Below are positions 1 to 12,511 of a stretch of 64,000 nt of DNA, in pieces. Origin of the DNA: Diphasiastrum complanatum. Taxonomy: Eukaryota > Streptophyta > Lycopodiopsida > Lycopodiales > Lycopodiaceae. The position numbers and the translations under genes are program-made. Location of the stretch: positions 65,882,923 to 65,946,922 of the forward strand of contig CM055092.1 of NCBI GenBank assembly GCA_029204225.1, written 5' to 3'. The stretch's first letter is position 1. Every line of letters starts with the position of its first letter. The notes under the pieces are model-generated. The model saw only the letters and a program-made list of their open reading frames with translations. It made no database searches and was not told the origin of the DNA.

Positions 1-871
1 TTCGTGGATCTATTGATATGCGTTGCACTCATGTTAGCCTCCAGGAAATTAACTTGATTGGAGAATTTAACTCTTAACGGTTGATCTCTATAGGTGTTTT
101 GGAGCTCCAGTAAGTCTCTCTACATACCAATATTCTTAATGAGTTTAGCTATAATGAATAATCCTTATCAGCGCGTCGCTTTTCGCGATACAAAGAATGG
201 CATGTTGTTTAGCAGTACAATCTAGTTGTACAATCTAGTCCTTGCTTATTAGATTGCGTCCAACTCCAACTTGAATTCTAATGACAATATAATTCGACAG
301 TGCCTAGAGCTCAGCATGCATGCATGAGTCATTTGAGCTGTGAAAGCTCATAAGCCGAGACACACTTTATCACAGCATTGCTGGCTGGTAATTGATGGGA
401 AGGTGTATGATGTGACAAAATGGTACCACTTCTTATCTTGTCTTCCAAAAGTCCTGTAGGAATTCTGCGCTGTTGCGTCTTTAGTTTATGAAATTAATTT
501 CAACATTCTCCTTCACATGAGCATTCTAGTCGACGCGCGTAGAGAGCTACGGCCAGTTTCTAATCATGAACGGGATAATTATTCATCGTACTTCATATTT
601 TATATATGCCCTTGGATGGTAGCTGAACATATGCACTAGACTGATCCATGGGCTCTGCTAACAGGGTGCCAAAGCATCCTGGAGGAAGTCTTATTCACGT
701 GCGAGCAGGGCAAGATTCGACATATTTATTCAACTCCTATCATCCACTTTATGTTTGGTATATATATGCTAAGCATGCTCTTATTTGTAAGCAAACTAAG
801 AAAGTAATATATTGATAGTTAGCTATTTTCCACACAATTTCCTGATTAGCATTGTGTGTCCAATGCTAAAA
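1..871 (+). pseudogene. Desaturase copy Psi1: 5' truncated fragment (end of exon 1, exon 2)
   Basis: This is a relic of the cytochrome b5-desaturase gene found intact at 4644-11359. Positions 1-376 match the 5' flank of that gene, but the sequence jumps from TATCACAGC straight to ATTGCTGG, so the TATA box, start codon and first ~52 codons are missing. The remaining end of exon 1 is 377-422 and exon 2 is 665-757, still with HPGG and the YHP heme-ligand region and with GT..AG borders. Similarity stops inside intron 2 at about 871, where a tandem repeat unit begins. No start codon or later exons remain, so it is non-functional. Psi2 and Psi3 carry the same deletion. Confidence 0.85.
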
Positions 872-1161
872 CAATAAGTAAAAACTAGTAAGTTTGAAAC
901 ATTAATTATGTATACCACGAATCGTTGAGAGTGGGGATCATTTTTTTTTCTTGGGCCAACTATGGAGTTCCCCAGCGGGTTCATAAAAACACTGGTAGAG
1001 AAGTGTCGTCGTTTCAATGACAAACGCAATCAAGAAGACAACATGAAGGCCTCAATGTGGTGAAAGAATCTAGAAAATGTGGCGAGGTTGAGTCACATTT
1101 TGTTCATAATCTAGTAGTGTTCAGACACAAATTGCATCACACACCCACATGCACACACACA

Positions 1162-1175
1162 CCCTAAACCCTAAA
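1162..1175. repeat. Two telomere-like CCCTAAA motifs in the R700 unit
   Basis: CCCTAAACCCTAAA lies in a CACACA-rich context. It is the complement of the plant telomere repeat TTTAGGG, but only two copies long. The same pair occurs in other units at 53231, 55983, 57417 and 58135, and mutated near 54684 and 55400. It is a fixed part of the repeat family and not a telomere. Confidence 0.75.
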
Positions 1176-1424
1176 ATCTAAAGACACACGAGGAGAAAAA
1201 AAAAAGAACATAGTAGAGTGCTAATCAAAACTCCCGAACCATACGGTTATATCCTATTCCAGAATGTCACCACATGCTCCCTCCCAATGGCGTTTGAGCT
1301 TTCTCATGGAACTTATCGTCCAACAAGAGACATTTGAACCACGCCTTTATCGAAAGAAAACAAGGTCTACACACCTTTCTAGAATTGGGAGTGTTGGTTA
1401 CATTTAACTCTTTCATGATCTTTA

Positions 1425-1440
1425 TCTCTCTCTCTCTCTC
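1425..1440. repeat. CT microsatellite, 8 units
   Basis: A short TC tract sits at the same place in the R700 unit that carries 33-44 TC repeats in the right block. It is the shortest allele of this microsatellite in the window. Confidence 0.9.
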
Positions 1441-1908
1441 AAGCTCTCCATATCCCTCGCTCTCTATTTATAAGCATGAAACATAGCCAATACACAACAC
1501 ATAAATTATGATCCTGTAAATTAAAATAACAGGACTAGATTAAGATTCTACAAATCAGAGTAGCACGAACTAGTAAGCTTGAAACATTAATTATGTATAC
1601 CACGAATTGTTGAGAGTGGGTTTTCTTAGGCCAACTATGGAATTCCCCAGCGGGTTCATAAAAACACTAGTGGAGAAGTGTCATCATTTCAAGGACAAAC
1701 GCAATCAAGAGGGCAGCACGAAGGCTTCAATGTGGTGAAAGAATCTAAAAATTGTGGTGGTGTTGAGTCACATTTTGTTCATTTTGATGTATCAAATGGG
1801 GCGGAAATTTTGTAATCTTGATATATCAGTTGAGGTGGTAATAATCTAGCATTGTTCAGGCACAAATTGCCAATGTTTATCAGAGATCTGTTTTTGAATG
1901 TAAGAGCA

Positions 1909-1988
1909 GAGGTCGAAATGGACCTCGGAATAAAAGATGGTATATAGCCTTTAACAGATCCAAATATTCCGAGGTCTGTTCCGACCTC
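1909..1988. repeat. 80-nt hairpin, copy 1
   Basis: The 5' arm begins GAGGTC and ends GACCTCGGAATA; the 3' arm begins TATTCCGAGGTC and ends GACCTC. About 20 of 24 arm positions pair across a ~32-nt AT-rich loop. Each arm is itself a small GAGGTC...GACCTC palindrome, so a cruciform is possible. Confidence 0.75.
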
Positions 1989-2236
1989 CACTGATTCTCA
2001 CCTATTGTCATCAGGTTCATCAAAAAATGTACAGGTTTGTTTTTAAAATGTGTACATGTATTTTCATAAATCCTAATGTAAAATAAAATTGAATTTATTC
2101 CTACATTACAAAACTTGCATCTACAACAAAAGATAGGAGATAAACATTTATGAGCAGAGGTATATAATCTAGCATTTATGAGCAGGTAATAATCTAGCAT
2201 ATAATCTATTTATGAATTGTAAAAAATGCATGAGCA

Positions 2237-2302
2237 GAGGTCGGAATGGACCTCGGAATAACAGATGGTATATTGTCTTCAAACTTAGACAGATATTCCG
2301 AG
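2237..2302. repeat. Hairpin copy 2, 3' arm truncated
   Basis: The 5' arm is intact (GAGGTCGG...GACCTCGGAATA). The 3' arm breaks off after TATTCCGAG. The related copy at 59259-59325 has nearly the same truncation, which supports common descent of the two blocks. Confidence 0.65.
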
Positions 2303-2539
2303 CTTCACTGATTCCCACCCCAGTTGATAGATGTACCCATTATCAACAAATTCATCAATATAAGTATAGATTTTTTTCTAGGATTGCAGATATGTTTTCA
2401 TAAATTCTAATGAAAATAAAATTGAATATAGTTCTATACTACAAAATTGGATCTTCAACAAAAAATAGGAGACAAATTGCTACAATATTGTACAAGTACC
2501 TATAACTGCTATTAGTTGTGTTAGTCAGCTGCTTGGATG

Positions 2540-3640
2540 ATGTTAGAGCCTAAAAATTGGCATAAAAAACTCAAGATCATGATGGCATGCTTTTGGTGGC
2601 AAATCTCAATGTAAATGAATGATGTTCAAAACTTGTTTTGATGTAATATATGGAGCATGTTGCATTCCACAACGTACAGAACAAAATGCCACAGACACCC
2701 AAAAATGTTAGGAATGGGCTTCCATGTACATGCCCATAGAGATATTCAAGTTTGGAGCAAGTTTAGATCGATTTGGTCAATCGACTACATATGATAAGAG
2801 AATGAACTTTAAAATTTTACTTCTAGACCACATCTAATTTCCTTCTTGAGTATGAAATGAATGTATACAAGAAGGCCCCCACACGAGGGTCTTCCTTTTC
2901 TTTAAGCCTAGCCTCAAGGGCATCAAAACCAACCAAAACCTAGAGCACATAAATCTTCACGCTAGGTAACGTTCAAAATTTATCCAAAGTCATGAAAATC
3001 TACTCAGATTTAGATTATATGTTCTACAGGCATCTTTAGAGGCAGAATATGCACCTTGATTTCTCTCTCCATCATTTCAAAACGTTGTTATAATATAATT
3101 CTCTCTTCGAAAACTAGCATTATCTCTCCAAAACAAAGATTCTCTTTCCTTGGTCCCTAAGAGTCCCCTCCTTGGGCCTTCCACCTGCTCGGGGCGGAGT
3201 GCCCTCCTAGGATGGGAGAGCATTCCCCCAACTAAAAGTTATCTAGTTATTTTGATTTTCTAGTATGTAAGCCATAAGAGTCATAAACCTTGGTCGCGGG
3301 CTGGTTGCAAAAGGAGTCTTGAGTCCTTGACAATACATAGCACAAATCTGAATAGTCAAAAAGTTAAATTAGTTCGTATTCAAAACTCACATGACTTTGT
3401 CATGACATGCTGCATGACAAAGTCTACTGTCATGACCCGTCTCTTAAGAGACGCTAAATGGCATGGCGAGAGAACAAGAATGGAAACCCAATCCTGCAAT
3501 ATGTCTCACTGATTTCTACTTACTTCGATGCCATCTTTCATAACATATTATATTGAGTATTGATTAATACTTATAGTTACACGTAACAGCGCAGAGTCAG
3601 AGACGTTAAAATGGTCGTCCTGACTTGTTCATGACATAGT
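2540..3640. other. Distal 5' flank of desaturase copy A, no gene seen
   Basis: There are no credible ORFs. The stretch is repeated, with small indels, at 60771-61912 (upstream of Psi3) and from about 47050 to 47823 (upstream of Psi2), so it is part of the duplicated gene module. A perfect 12-bp inverted repeat with an 8-nt loop lies at 3393-3424, and a CGTCTCTTAAGAGACG palindrome follows at about 3439. Confidence 0.7.
3393..3424. repeat. Perfect 12-bp stem inverted repeat
   Basis: GACTTTGTCATG is followed after 8 bases by its exact complement CATGACAAAGTC. It is conserved upstream of Psi3 at 61640-61671, where an extra GTCATGA-containing copy has been added next to it. Confidence 0.75.
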
Positions 3641-3647
3641 GGGAAGT

Positions 3648-4035
3648 TTCTTAGTTCGGATCCTAATCAAAATTGCCGTACTTAGTCGGAATCACGAAGA
3701 TTTGAAACAAAGGAGCATAGAAAATTCCGCGATTCACAATTTTAAAATACTACTTAGTTCAGATCTTACTCAGAATTGCCGTCAGTCTGATGAATATTCG
3801 AGAAAAAAAATGACCATAGAAAATTCAGCGAATACTGAATGTAAAATACTTAGTTCAGATCTCAGAATTGCCGTCAGTCTGATAAAGATTTAAAAAAAGG
3901 ACCATAGAAATAAAATTCAGCGAATCATAAACGTAAAATACTAATTTGTTCAGACTTAATCAGTCGAATTGCGGTTAGTCTGATGAAGATTTGAAAAAAA
4001 TGGCCATAGAAAATTCAGCGAATCATTAATGTAAA
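3648..4035. repeat. Degenerate ~90-bp tandem repeats upstream of the intact desaturase
   Basis: Four to five imperfect units share the cores TTAGTTCAGATC, CAGAATTGCCGTCAGTCTGA, GAAGATTTGAAA, ACCATAGAAA and TTCAGCGAATC. They lie about 0.6-1.0 kb upstream of the start codon of copy A. Psi2 (about 48085-48365) and Psi3 (about 62175-62455) keep fewer and shorter units. A regulatory role is possible but is inference only. Confidence 0.7.
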
Positions 4036-4585
4036 AATATTTTCGTCCATTTTCGTCTGACAAATGTTATTCTCGACTGTCCACACGAAACGCAGTTTGA
4101 TGCTTTTTTTGTCATGAAAATTGTCGTCGGGGTGGTAGTACATAAGGGGGTTGTTGTCGCGTTGGAGATTAACGCAAGGCTTTCTTTCGTGGATCTATTG
4201 ATATGTGTTGCACTCATGATAGCCTCCAGGAAATTATCTTGAGTGGAGAATCCAACTCTTAACGGTTGATCTATATCGGTGTTTTGGAGCTCCAGTAAGT
4301 CTCTCTACATACCAATATTCCTAATGAGTTTAGCTACAATGACTAATCCTTATCAGCGCGTCGCATTTCGCGATACCAAGAATGGCATGTTGTTTAGCAG
4401 TACAATCTAGTTGTATACTTGTCCTTGCTTATTAGATTGCGTCCAACTCCAACTTGAATTCTAATGACAATATAGTTTGACAATGCTTAGAACTCAGCAT
4501 GCATGAGTCATTTGAGCTGTGAAAGCTCATAAGCCAAGACACACTGTATCACAGCCAGTGTGATATATAGATGCAGTTTCTGATT

Positions 4586-4593
4586 TATAAAAG
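4586..4593 (+). promoter_or_regulatory. TATA box of desaturase copy A
   Basis: TATAAAAG lies 58 bp upstream of the ATG at 4644, which would put transcription start near 4618 with a short 5' UTR. The inverted copy B keeps TATAAAAG on the minus strand (about 25370). Psi1, Psi2 and Psi3 have lost it with the shared 5' deletion. Confidence 0.6.
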
Positions 4594-4643
4594 GTAGAAC
4601 AGCACTCTCTTTCAATATATGCGGCTGTATTGAAACGTTGATC

Positions 4644-7600
4644 ATGTCCTTCCAGCTACGAGGTACATCTGCAGCAGCCACACTAAATATGACAATTGAT
4701 TACACTCATGATGGGGTTGCCAGCACGATCAAGGCATCCCCACGGGAAGCACTGAAGAAATACAGCCGCAAAGAAGTGGCATTACATGAAACACCAAAAG
4801 ATTGCTGGCTGGTAATTGATGGGAAGGTGTATGATGTGACAAAATGGTACCACTTTTTATCTTGTCTTCTATGCGTCTTTAGTTTATGAAATTAATTTCA
4901 GCATTCTCCTTCACATGAGCATTCTGGTCGACGCGCGTAGAGAGCTACCAGTTTCTAATCATGAACGGGATAATTATGCATCGTACTTCATTTATATATG
5001 CCCTTGGATGGTAGCTGAACATATGCACTAGTGACTAGACTGATCCATGGGCTCTGCTAACAGGGTGCCAAAGCATCCTGGAGGAAGTCTTATTCACGTG
5101 CGAGCAGGGCAAGATTCGACATATTTATTCAACTCCTATCATCCACTTTATGTCTGGTAAATACATGCTAAGCATGCTCTTATTTTCAAGCAAACTAAGA
5201 AAGTAATATACTGATAGTTAGCTATTTTCCACACAATTTCCTGATTAGCATTGTGTGTTCACAATCTTACCCACTATATCTGTAGAGGTCAGGGTGTATA
5301 CGAGTCATTATACCCTCAACTATCAGGTTACTACATGCACGGTCAGTTGGTTAGTTTCTATATAGCATGCCTCGCGTCAGCAGATGGCCTTTGCTAGTTT
5401 GTCAAAATTGGGAATGCTTCAAGTTCGACTCCTACTGTGTGTGCCGTGCTATCCTAGTATTGCAGCACCATTGACATCATCTAGTTGGTCCGTGTTGCGG
5501 GGGCATTACCTTCAGCTAAATTTAATCGAATTCCTGCATATGAGCACTAACTTCAACCAAATTATTCTCTTCAATTTCGAGAGCACATTCCCGACATTTC
5601 TCCAGATGGCATCAAATGTTTCTATAGGGTGGGGTCTAGTTGTCCTGAAGACATAGTTTGTAGGCAATTACGTACCGAGTTATACTACATACAAACCTCT
5701 TAGTTGCTTAAGATGAATGCTCAAGGATTGCAACGTTCCAACACAATAAGTTTTTTTTTATGTTCTAGACTTATGGGAATTACCTTATCTGGCATCAATT
5801 GGAACGAACTCGTCTAGATGTTGTTAAGAAAAGAATTCAGACAATGAGCAATTTTGGCACAGCACCTTTGTAGAATCACAAAGAGAGACAAGGAAGAACA
5901 GACAAACTTCTGGGTACTGATTCAAAAAACGCCATGTGTTTATTTGCGGAATATCGCTTACTCCTATTTGAATAACTATCTAATTTGGGAACTTTGAGGT
6001 CAAGCAAAGCAATTGAAGATTAGACTTAGGCGAAGAAATTTTTTTCCTTCCAAGGAAGCAGAAACAAAGTATATATCTATATATTAGGAAGGTGTTGTGG
6101 GAATAGTTGGAGGATACGTCAGATTTTCTAACAAACATAAATGGATTTGTATGAAAGTTGGATGTGAAACAGAGATCTATGTTTTTGTGTGTTTGGCAAG
6201 TCTTCATTTTAGCAATACCTGCAAGCAGCTAAGAGTTCAACAGTACATGAAGTCATAGATTGTGTCCACTGATCTTTTGTGCTTATGTCCTAAAGTTCTT
6301 GACATCTTCCACCGACTATCAGGAAATTGTTGGACCAGTACTGTGTTGGTGAAATAGATGCCAGCGATGAGGACTTAAGCATGACCAATGTGGAGTACTT
6401 GGACACTGTGAAAGAACCCTTTTATTTGGCATTGAAAGAGCGCGTTGAGGCTTATTTTCATAGGAACAAGGTACTTTCATGTATTTTCTTACACATTGCA
6501 ACAGATTTCCTACATCAGATTTGTTGTCTTTACCACTCAATATAAAAGCTATAATTTAGTAGTAATTCCTTCTTTTCGAGAAATCCTTCCAATTATAATA
6601 AATTTATTGGGCCTCTAAAAGTATTCAACATTAGTGCTACTTTACACAATAAATTCAATTTTTTTGACCTTCACTGCATTTTATCTTTATGCCATGTTTG
6701 TATGAAATGTAAAAGTCTAATGATCATTTTTTAATTGGAAATGATGCAGGTGAATCCAAGAGTGCATTCACACTTGTTTATCAAGTCAGCTGTGATCTTA
6801 GCATTGTATTTGTTCTTCTACTATTTGATGTTTTTCCAAGTCCAAAATCCTATCATTTCTTCTATATACGCTATTGCATTTGGATACATATCAGCTCATA
6901 TCGCGATGAATATAATGCATGACGGCAACCATGGTGAGTGTCCAATTTTCTTGCTGTTGAATACATTTTACAACTACTAGTTTCTATGTATATGTGTATT
7001 TGATAAAGTATAGAAATATCATAGCCAAAATGCTCATTTTGTGCATGTAAAGAACATTCAATAAGAGACTTAGATGTTTGGCTCTCTTAGGAGAACATAA
7101 AACAAGTTAATATAAAGAAAACCTTTACAGAATCTACCGTTTTCTTTGCAAATGACTACATGGTTATGATGGTTGCATTCCATTTGTTAAATGAACACTA
7201 CAAGCATGTCATTGACTAAAGTTGGAAGCTTTTAAGATGTCAAAAGACATTTGTAAATTAGAAAAGCTGATCTTTGTAGCACCTCGAATGTGAACTTCTT
7301 TGCAGGAGCATATTCTACATGGCCTTGGTTCTCATATTTGATGGGAATATCTTCAGATTTAATTGGAGCTAGCAGGTAAATTTTACATGATACTTAAAAT
7401 ATAAAAATTATCTAAAAACTTTTAAGTTGAGAAAATTTGTTTTCTCATTGTGATTTTATTGTTTGATAGCTATATATGGAGGCAACAACACATTATTGCG
7501 CATCATGCTTATACAAATGTGAACAAATTCGACCCAGATATTAGTATGTTTTCTCAATCCATATTAAAATGAAGCTTGTTGACATAAATTTTGATCTTCA

Positions 7601-10600
7601 AATCAAATAAGTAGCATTGATTTTGTATTAAATAGCACAATATTCATGCGAGTATGTATGATGCAAAGTGTCATCGTGAGTACATACGATTGAATGGATT
7701 CATAAGGTTGAACACCTTTATAGGAGCAAATGACGTTGATATCAGAAGGGTGCACTTAGAACAACCAAGACACTCTTTTCATGCCTATCAGGTGAGTCAT
7801 GGGATTTTTCTCTAGCAAGAATGATTATTGTCCTGAGCGTTACAATAATAGCCCACATAGTTACCAATGCCATCATTCGAGCTATGAAGGCCTTATGAAT
7901 CCTTTTAGCATTAAAAAGTTAGTCAAGCACTCTTTCAACATTCTAGGTGAATTAATTGTGACTTGTGCATTGCAGCACATATACCTATGGCCACTTTATG
8001 GTCTAATGACATTGAAGGCTATTTGGTTCGATGACTTTCAAGCCTTGATCACAGGAAAAATTGGACAGTGAGTATTATATCTCTTAATTTGCACTAGGTC
8101 TTGAAATATGCAAATTGATATACTTATTTCCATCTCATTTGCTAAAATTGCGAAAATGATATGTACCAAATACAAAGTTTATTTCTTGGATTGTCACACT
8201 GATGCGTGCTCTTTGTTATGTGTAATGTGTGGTTGTTCATGCAGAGGCATTATCGCAAAAATGACACCTTTGGAAATTTTGGTTTTTTGGGGATCAAAAC
8301 TCTCCTATGTTGTTTACATTGTCATCCTTCCATTTCTTTATAGCAACTACGAAATCTCCACAATGGTGAAGCTATATATCTTATCACAGGTTTGTTGATA
8401 ATCAGAATACACATGTTTCTTAGTCCAATTAGAATATGCTTAGTGAAATACACTGGTGGAATTTGTTGTCAAGAGGACTACTTGTGTGTTCATCTTTCTA
8501 TATAACAAATACTACCTGTTTGGTGCAGTTGGTGTGTGGATGGACACTAGCGATATTATTTGAGATTAGTCATGTGGTGGAATCCGCAACTTTCTTGACG
8601 GTTGATCTAAATAAAGGAGTTCCAACTGTGCCTTATGGTTGGGCAGCAATGCAGGTTGTATAGAAAAACATTCACTCCTTAATACAATCAAATGCTTGAT
8701 GCAAGATCCATGTTTGGATTATAACAGTTGCTTGATGTCATTCGCTTTCATTATTATGTTGTCTATTTAATTTTACTCATAATAAAACATGTTTTCTGAA
8801 ACTACAACAAATATTATTACCTTATCAATTTTTGTTTTTTACATATTAATGTTTGACTGCTTGTCTTATTCAATCAACGACAACAGGTAAGTGATTTTGA
8901 TTAGATATTTTCTTTTTCCATTGTATTTGAAATGGATTCTTCATATTATCTTCATATGCATGGTAGTTGAAATTAAAATAGATATGGTGGCTCCAATCAT
9001 TTAATATCAACCTTCCTCTACTTTGAAAGCCACAAAAGTATCCCAGAATTTTTTTGCCTAAGGCCAAACATCTAGAAATAGAATCTCAAAGTTAGATTAT
9101 CAATATATGTTGTGAATTGTGGCTATTAATTGTAAGGAGTAAGCACTCCAAGATCCTGCTAAGAAGACACACACAAAGGAATGACTGTGGAGCCAAACCA
9201 CCCAACCAGGCAGATGCTACTGACTTAATCTCCAATAGCATCACCCCTATGCCAGGGACTAGGATGCAAGTGTAGAGAGAGTAACCTGGCAATAAAATCT
9301 CAGGGCAAGTTTCTCCTAGAGGAAATAGCCCTTGCTTTACCTCTACTTGTGCACATGCAAGCATACAATGTTCCCATACGTGCAACTCATTACTATTGAT
9401 AATCTAGACAAAGAAAATCAAAATCATTGCCATAGATGCTAAATATTGTAGATATGTTAATCGGGAAGAAATATGCAACAAAGAATATAATATAGAGCCC
9501 TTCATGATAGAATGAATCAAAATCAAGCTCACATTTTGTCTTTAAGAAAGATTTAAAACTATATAGAATTTTCCATCCCTAGATAGTGTTGATGTAGTGT
9601 TTACATTTGGCAAATGCAAAACATGGAAAGAACCAATTTTCGACTTAATGTGAATCAACATCTTTACTTTAAGAATTTGAAAAATGGCCAATTTTGTAGA
9701 GTTTGAATTTCAAGTCAAATCCAAGTTTATTCATACATGAAAACTCTACTTCAAGAGAGGCTTGACTGTGTGAGATACTTAAGATTTATATGTTGTGTTG
9801 AAAAGCTACAAAATGGTTCCACAAGGGGAAAAAAAAATTCATACATTATTTTCAACTTCATTATAGAAAAAACTCATATGTCCTTTTATATTGTATTATT
9901 ATTTAAAAAGTAGAAAAAATGCATCGGATCACAACGATTGACTATTTATTTAGTTTGTATAACTCTTTGTTCTCTAAAATGTATATTGATCACATGCCTC
10001 ATTGGAAAGCAGATGTTTTATACAATTTTCAATGTGAAAATTGCTTGCAATTTGTAAATAAAGTATGAAAAGAAACCACATTCTTTCTCAATGACTCATC
10101 ATTTCTCTCATAACAATGCACAATATTATTGTTTTCTAGGTATGTGCCTCAACAAACTACAACACAGGTTCGACCTTGTGGTTGCATCTATCCGGAGGAC
10201 TTATTTACCAAGTAAGTCTTGGATCTTTGATATCACTTGTGCCGTTTTTGTGTTATGCGATATTAAAAAGTTGGAGCATTAAAAGTATTTAAGTTCTTTT
10301 ATGAAAAAATGGGTTTGACCCATGAAAGGTACAAATTTGGAGAGTTGACTTGAATTCAACATACTCATCAAAACATAATGATTAAGGTGGCATGTGAGAA
10401 GTATGAATTACAGCATATGTTATTTTGACAAAGTAGACCTTGAGATTGGCACTTGTCCAAAAGATAGATTGTTCACATTCTTTGACATGTAGCTTATAGC
10501 TTTTCATACAAGCTTGTATGTCTTTTTTGAAAATATCTAGGGCCTACACTTGTCTTAGGCTTAAGGCCTGTTATGAACAAGTTGGCATTTGCATATTCTA

Positions 10601-11359
10601 TATATGCATACATTTATATACTAATACATAGAAGCATCTATACAAACTCATCTTTAACCTTAGGATAAAGATTTGCATCATTTATATTCGACTTGCCTTG
10701 TTGGTTGAAATCAAGTTCATTCTGAAGTAGTCTTTCTTCAACTATCTTTACAAAACTACAAATCTATGTACATCTTGATCTAGCTAGAAGATTATATATT
10801 TATTAGCATTTTCAAAGAAGAATTTGATTAAAATAAGAGCTTAGAGAACTTATGGGTCTATAATTACATGAAGGAGATGCTAGTTTTTTTTAGCATGTGA
10901 ATGCATCTGATGTTTGAAAGTTTTAGCATGAAACTATACAAAAGTATGATAATAAGTTTCTCATTTTTTATGCAGATTGAACATCACCTATTTCCAGGAG
11001 TGTGTCACATGCACTACCCAAGTATTCAACCCATTGTGGAGGCCACTTGCAAAGAGTTCAATATTCCATACAAACGTCATGCTTCAGTATGACATTGTGG
11101 TTTTAATGCTAACAATTATTCCTCAATCATTGAATTGTGTATAAGTGTATGATTTTTCATGCTTCAATTTATTCGTTTACATGTACAACTTTAAATCAAC
11201 TATTAAGTTCAACTATGTTTCTTGTGTCTTGCAATTTGAACAACTACCTATGACCTTCAATTCGGTTCTCCCTTGTAGTTTTTTGCGGGAGTGAAAGGCC
11301 ATTTTACACACTTGAAACAAGTTGGATTGAAGGATATGGATCTCAGATTAGCTGGTTGA
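4644..11359 (+). CDS. Cytochrome b5-fused front-end acyl desaturase, complete 13-exon gene (copy A)
   Basis: Exons: 4644-4846, 5064-5156, 6323-6470, 6750-6933, 7306-7375, 7470-7543, 7724-7791, 7976-8067, 8245-8389, 8529-8654, 10140-10211, 10976-11086, 11279-11359. All introns are GT..AG and all phases join, giving 1,467 bp and 488 residues, close to the ~480-485 of bryophyte delta-5 desaturases. An N-terminal cytochrome b5 domain (about 38-100) has HPGG at 72-75 and a second heme ligand at His94 (YHP). The di-iron boxes are HDGNH 205-209, HIIAHH 240-245 and QIEHH 425-429; the Gln in the third box is typical of front-end desaturases. Hydrophobic stretches flank the boxes, as expected for an ER membrane enzyme adding a double bond between an existing one and the carboxyl end. 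Overall wording resembles moss and liverwort delta-5 enzymes, but delta-5 versus delta-6 cannot be decided by eye. The start chosen is the ATG after GTTGATC; an in-frame Met16 is the only nearby alternative. It is the only intact copy here. Confidence 0.9.
9090..9410. repeat. Dispersed repeat inside intron 10
   Basis: A stretch containing CCAAACCACCCAACCAG and CACCCCTATGCCA resembles 35040-35300, which has AAACCACCCAACCAACAG and CACCCCCATGCCATGG in the same order. The copy in intron 10 of copy B is at 26570-26880. This suggests an old mobile repeat that inserted in the 1,485-bp intron before the gene was duplicated. The family is not identified. Confidence 0.45.
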
Positions 11360-11860
11360 TAACATCCTTTAAGCATCAAAGATGAAATAGAAAATTAATG
11401 GTAAGAACATCCAATTCTCATATTCAATTACTGAACTTATTGTATTTCAGCCATATTGCCTCCAATTCTAGTTTTAGATAATCAAATTTCTTACTATAGT
11501 TTGTGCTTTAGAGAAGATAATTTTCATTTTTTCTCAATCTCGAATTAAAACTTCCAAGTGTTAGAATACCTATACGTTTAGATTTTACTTTTGATATGAA
11601 GCTCTCTTGTGGTTTAAAATAGTGCAACACAGTCATAATGGACAATATAAGGGATAGCCAAATGTAAAGACACATAATATATTGCACACTACAAAAAGAG
11701 AAATGCATCCATCATAATGTAATCACATAAATTTTTTGTACTAACTGTGAATTTTTTTTAATTGCAGATTTGAAAACTTCAACCTCTTGGATATTCTAGA
11801 TGTAAGAATGCTAGTTCTACACAAGTGATACAGTGAAAGAAATGATGCAATAAATTGTTC
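11360..11860 (+). other. Probable 3' UTR with an intron and polyadenylation signal
   Basis: After the stop codon a strong donor GTAAGAA occurs at 11401, and a pyrimidine-rich stretch ending ATTGCAG lies at 11761-11767, so a 3' UTR intron of ~367 bp is likely. AATAAA follows at 11849-11854, a plausible poly(A) signal. Copy B keeps the acceptor and AATAAA, but its donor has changed to GTTAAG. Confidence 0.5.
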
Positions 11861-12511
11861 TTTTTTAAATGCTGAAGTATTGAGTTACAAGGACTATTGG
11901 CTAATGATAGCTAAATAAATAGTATCACAAGGCACTTACTTGTATTGACAAAGGCCTTCATAGTATTTGAACTTATGTAACATTAGTGTGCATTGAATGT
12001 GATCTATGATATCTTTCTACACCTTGAGGATGGCAATGTAACTCTACTTGCACACAAAGAAAGTCATATTCAAGAAAAAAAACTTTAAAGACTAATCATG
12101 AAGATGTACATCAAACTTGTCTAGAAGTTGATAACTTGATACAAGATCTAAATCACTGCTTGAAATCATTCTTAAAATTCCTAATGGATTCAGTTGATCC
12201 AAACCTATACACAATATATTATACCTAATCTTGATGATTTATATCAATAAATTTTAACAACGTTAAGACTAGTTCAAAAAATGAAATCTAGTAGAAAGCC
12301 AAGTTCCATACCTCAAATGAAAATTTAGAAATGAATGTATGAATGATTTGAAACCTATTTTTGATTCTAAAGAGTAGATTTCCTTATAAAGAAGAAGATG
12401 CTTCATGTGTTTCCAACTTGAACAATATGTCTTACAGTGATTCTTGATGACTAGCCTCACCAGACTTCACAAAATGGCTATTGGCCCTAGTAGCACCCTC
12501 CTAACTTGATT
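11861..12511. other. 3' flank of copy A, nothing recognised
   Basis: AT-rich sequence with only short ORFs. It is duplicated downstream of copy B (about 29285-29935) with point differences and small indels. Confidence 0.6.

Larger units (their letters stand above)
872..1850. repeat. ~0.7-kb tandem repeat family (R700), left block, one full and one partial unit
   Basis: A unit starting near GTAAAAACTAGTAAGCTTG (about 880) recurs at about 1570, a period close to 0.69 kb. The same family recurs at 54407, 55118, 57133, 57856 and 58580 with 0.71-0.72-kb spacing. Each unit has, in order, an ATTAATTATGTATACCA segment, a telomere-like CCCTAAA pair inside an ACAC-rich stretch, and a CT microsatellite. 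Short ORFs inside are not conserved between units. I see no coding capacity, LTRs or inverted termini. The left block corresponds to the last part of the right block (about 57740-58860). Confidence 0.8.
1860..2520. repeat. ~0.32-kb hairpin repeat family (H310), left block, two units
   Basis: Two tandem units with a ~325-bp period each contain an inverted repeat (1909-1988, and a 3'-truncated 2237-2302), then AAAATAAAATTGAAT..., then ACAACAAAAGATAGGAGA, then a stretch with AATCTAGCAT. The same family recurs at 53505-54174, 56262-56926 and 58880-59500, always as dimers. There is no coding potential. I do not recognise the family. Confidence 0.75.

Noticed and set aside
1162-1175. A true telomere or chromosome end
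   Set aside because: Only two motif copies occur, at internal positions repeated with the R700 unit.
4638-4643. Desaturase start at an upstream TTG
   Set aside because: The first plant-type start is the ATG at 4644; the TTG is merely in frame two codons upstream.
5384-5656. 90-codon ORF as a gene
   Set aside because: It lies inside intron 2 of copy A, and its inverted counterpart at 24330-24560 differs in length; no domain.
9092-9385. 97-codon minus-strand ORF as a gene
   Set aside because: It is within intron 10, is part of a dispersed repeat and changes in the duplicate at 26572-26865 without sign of constraint.
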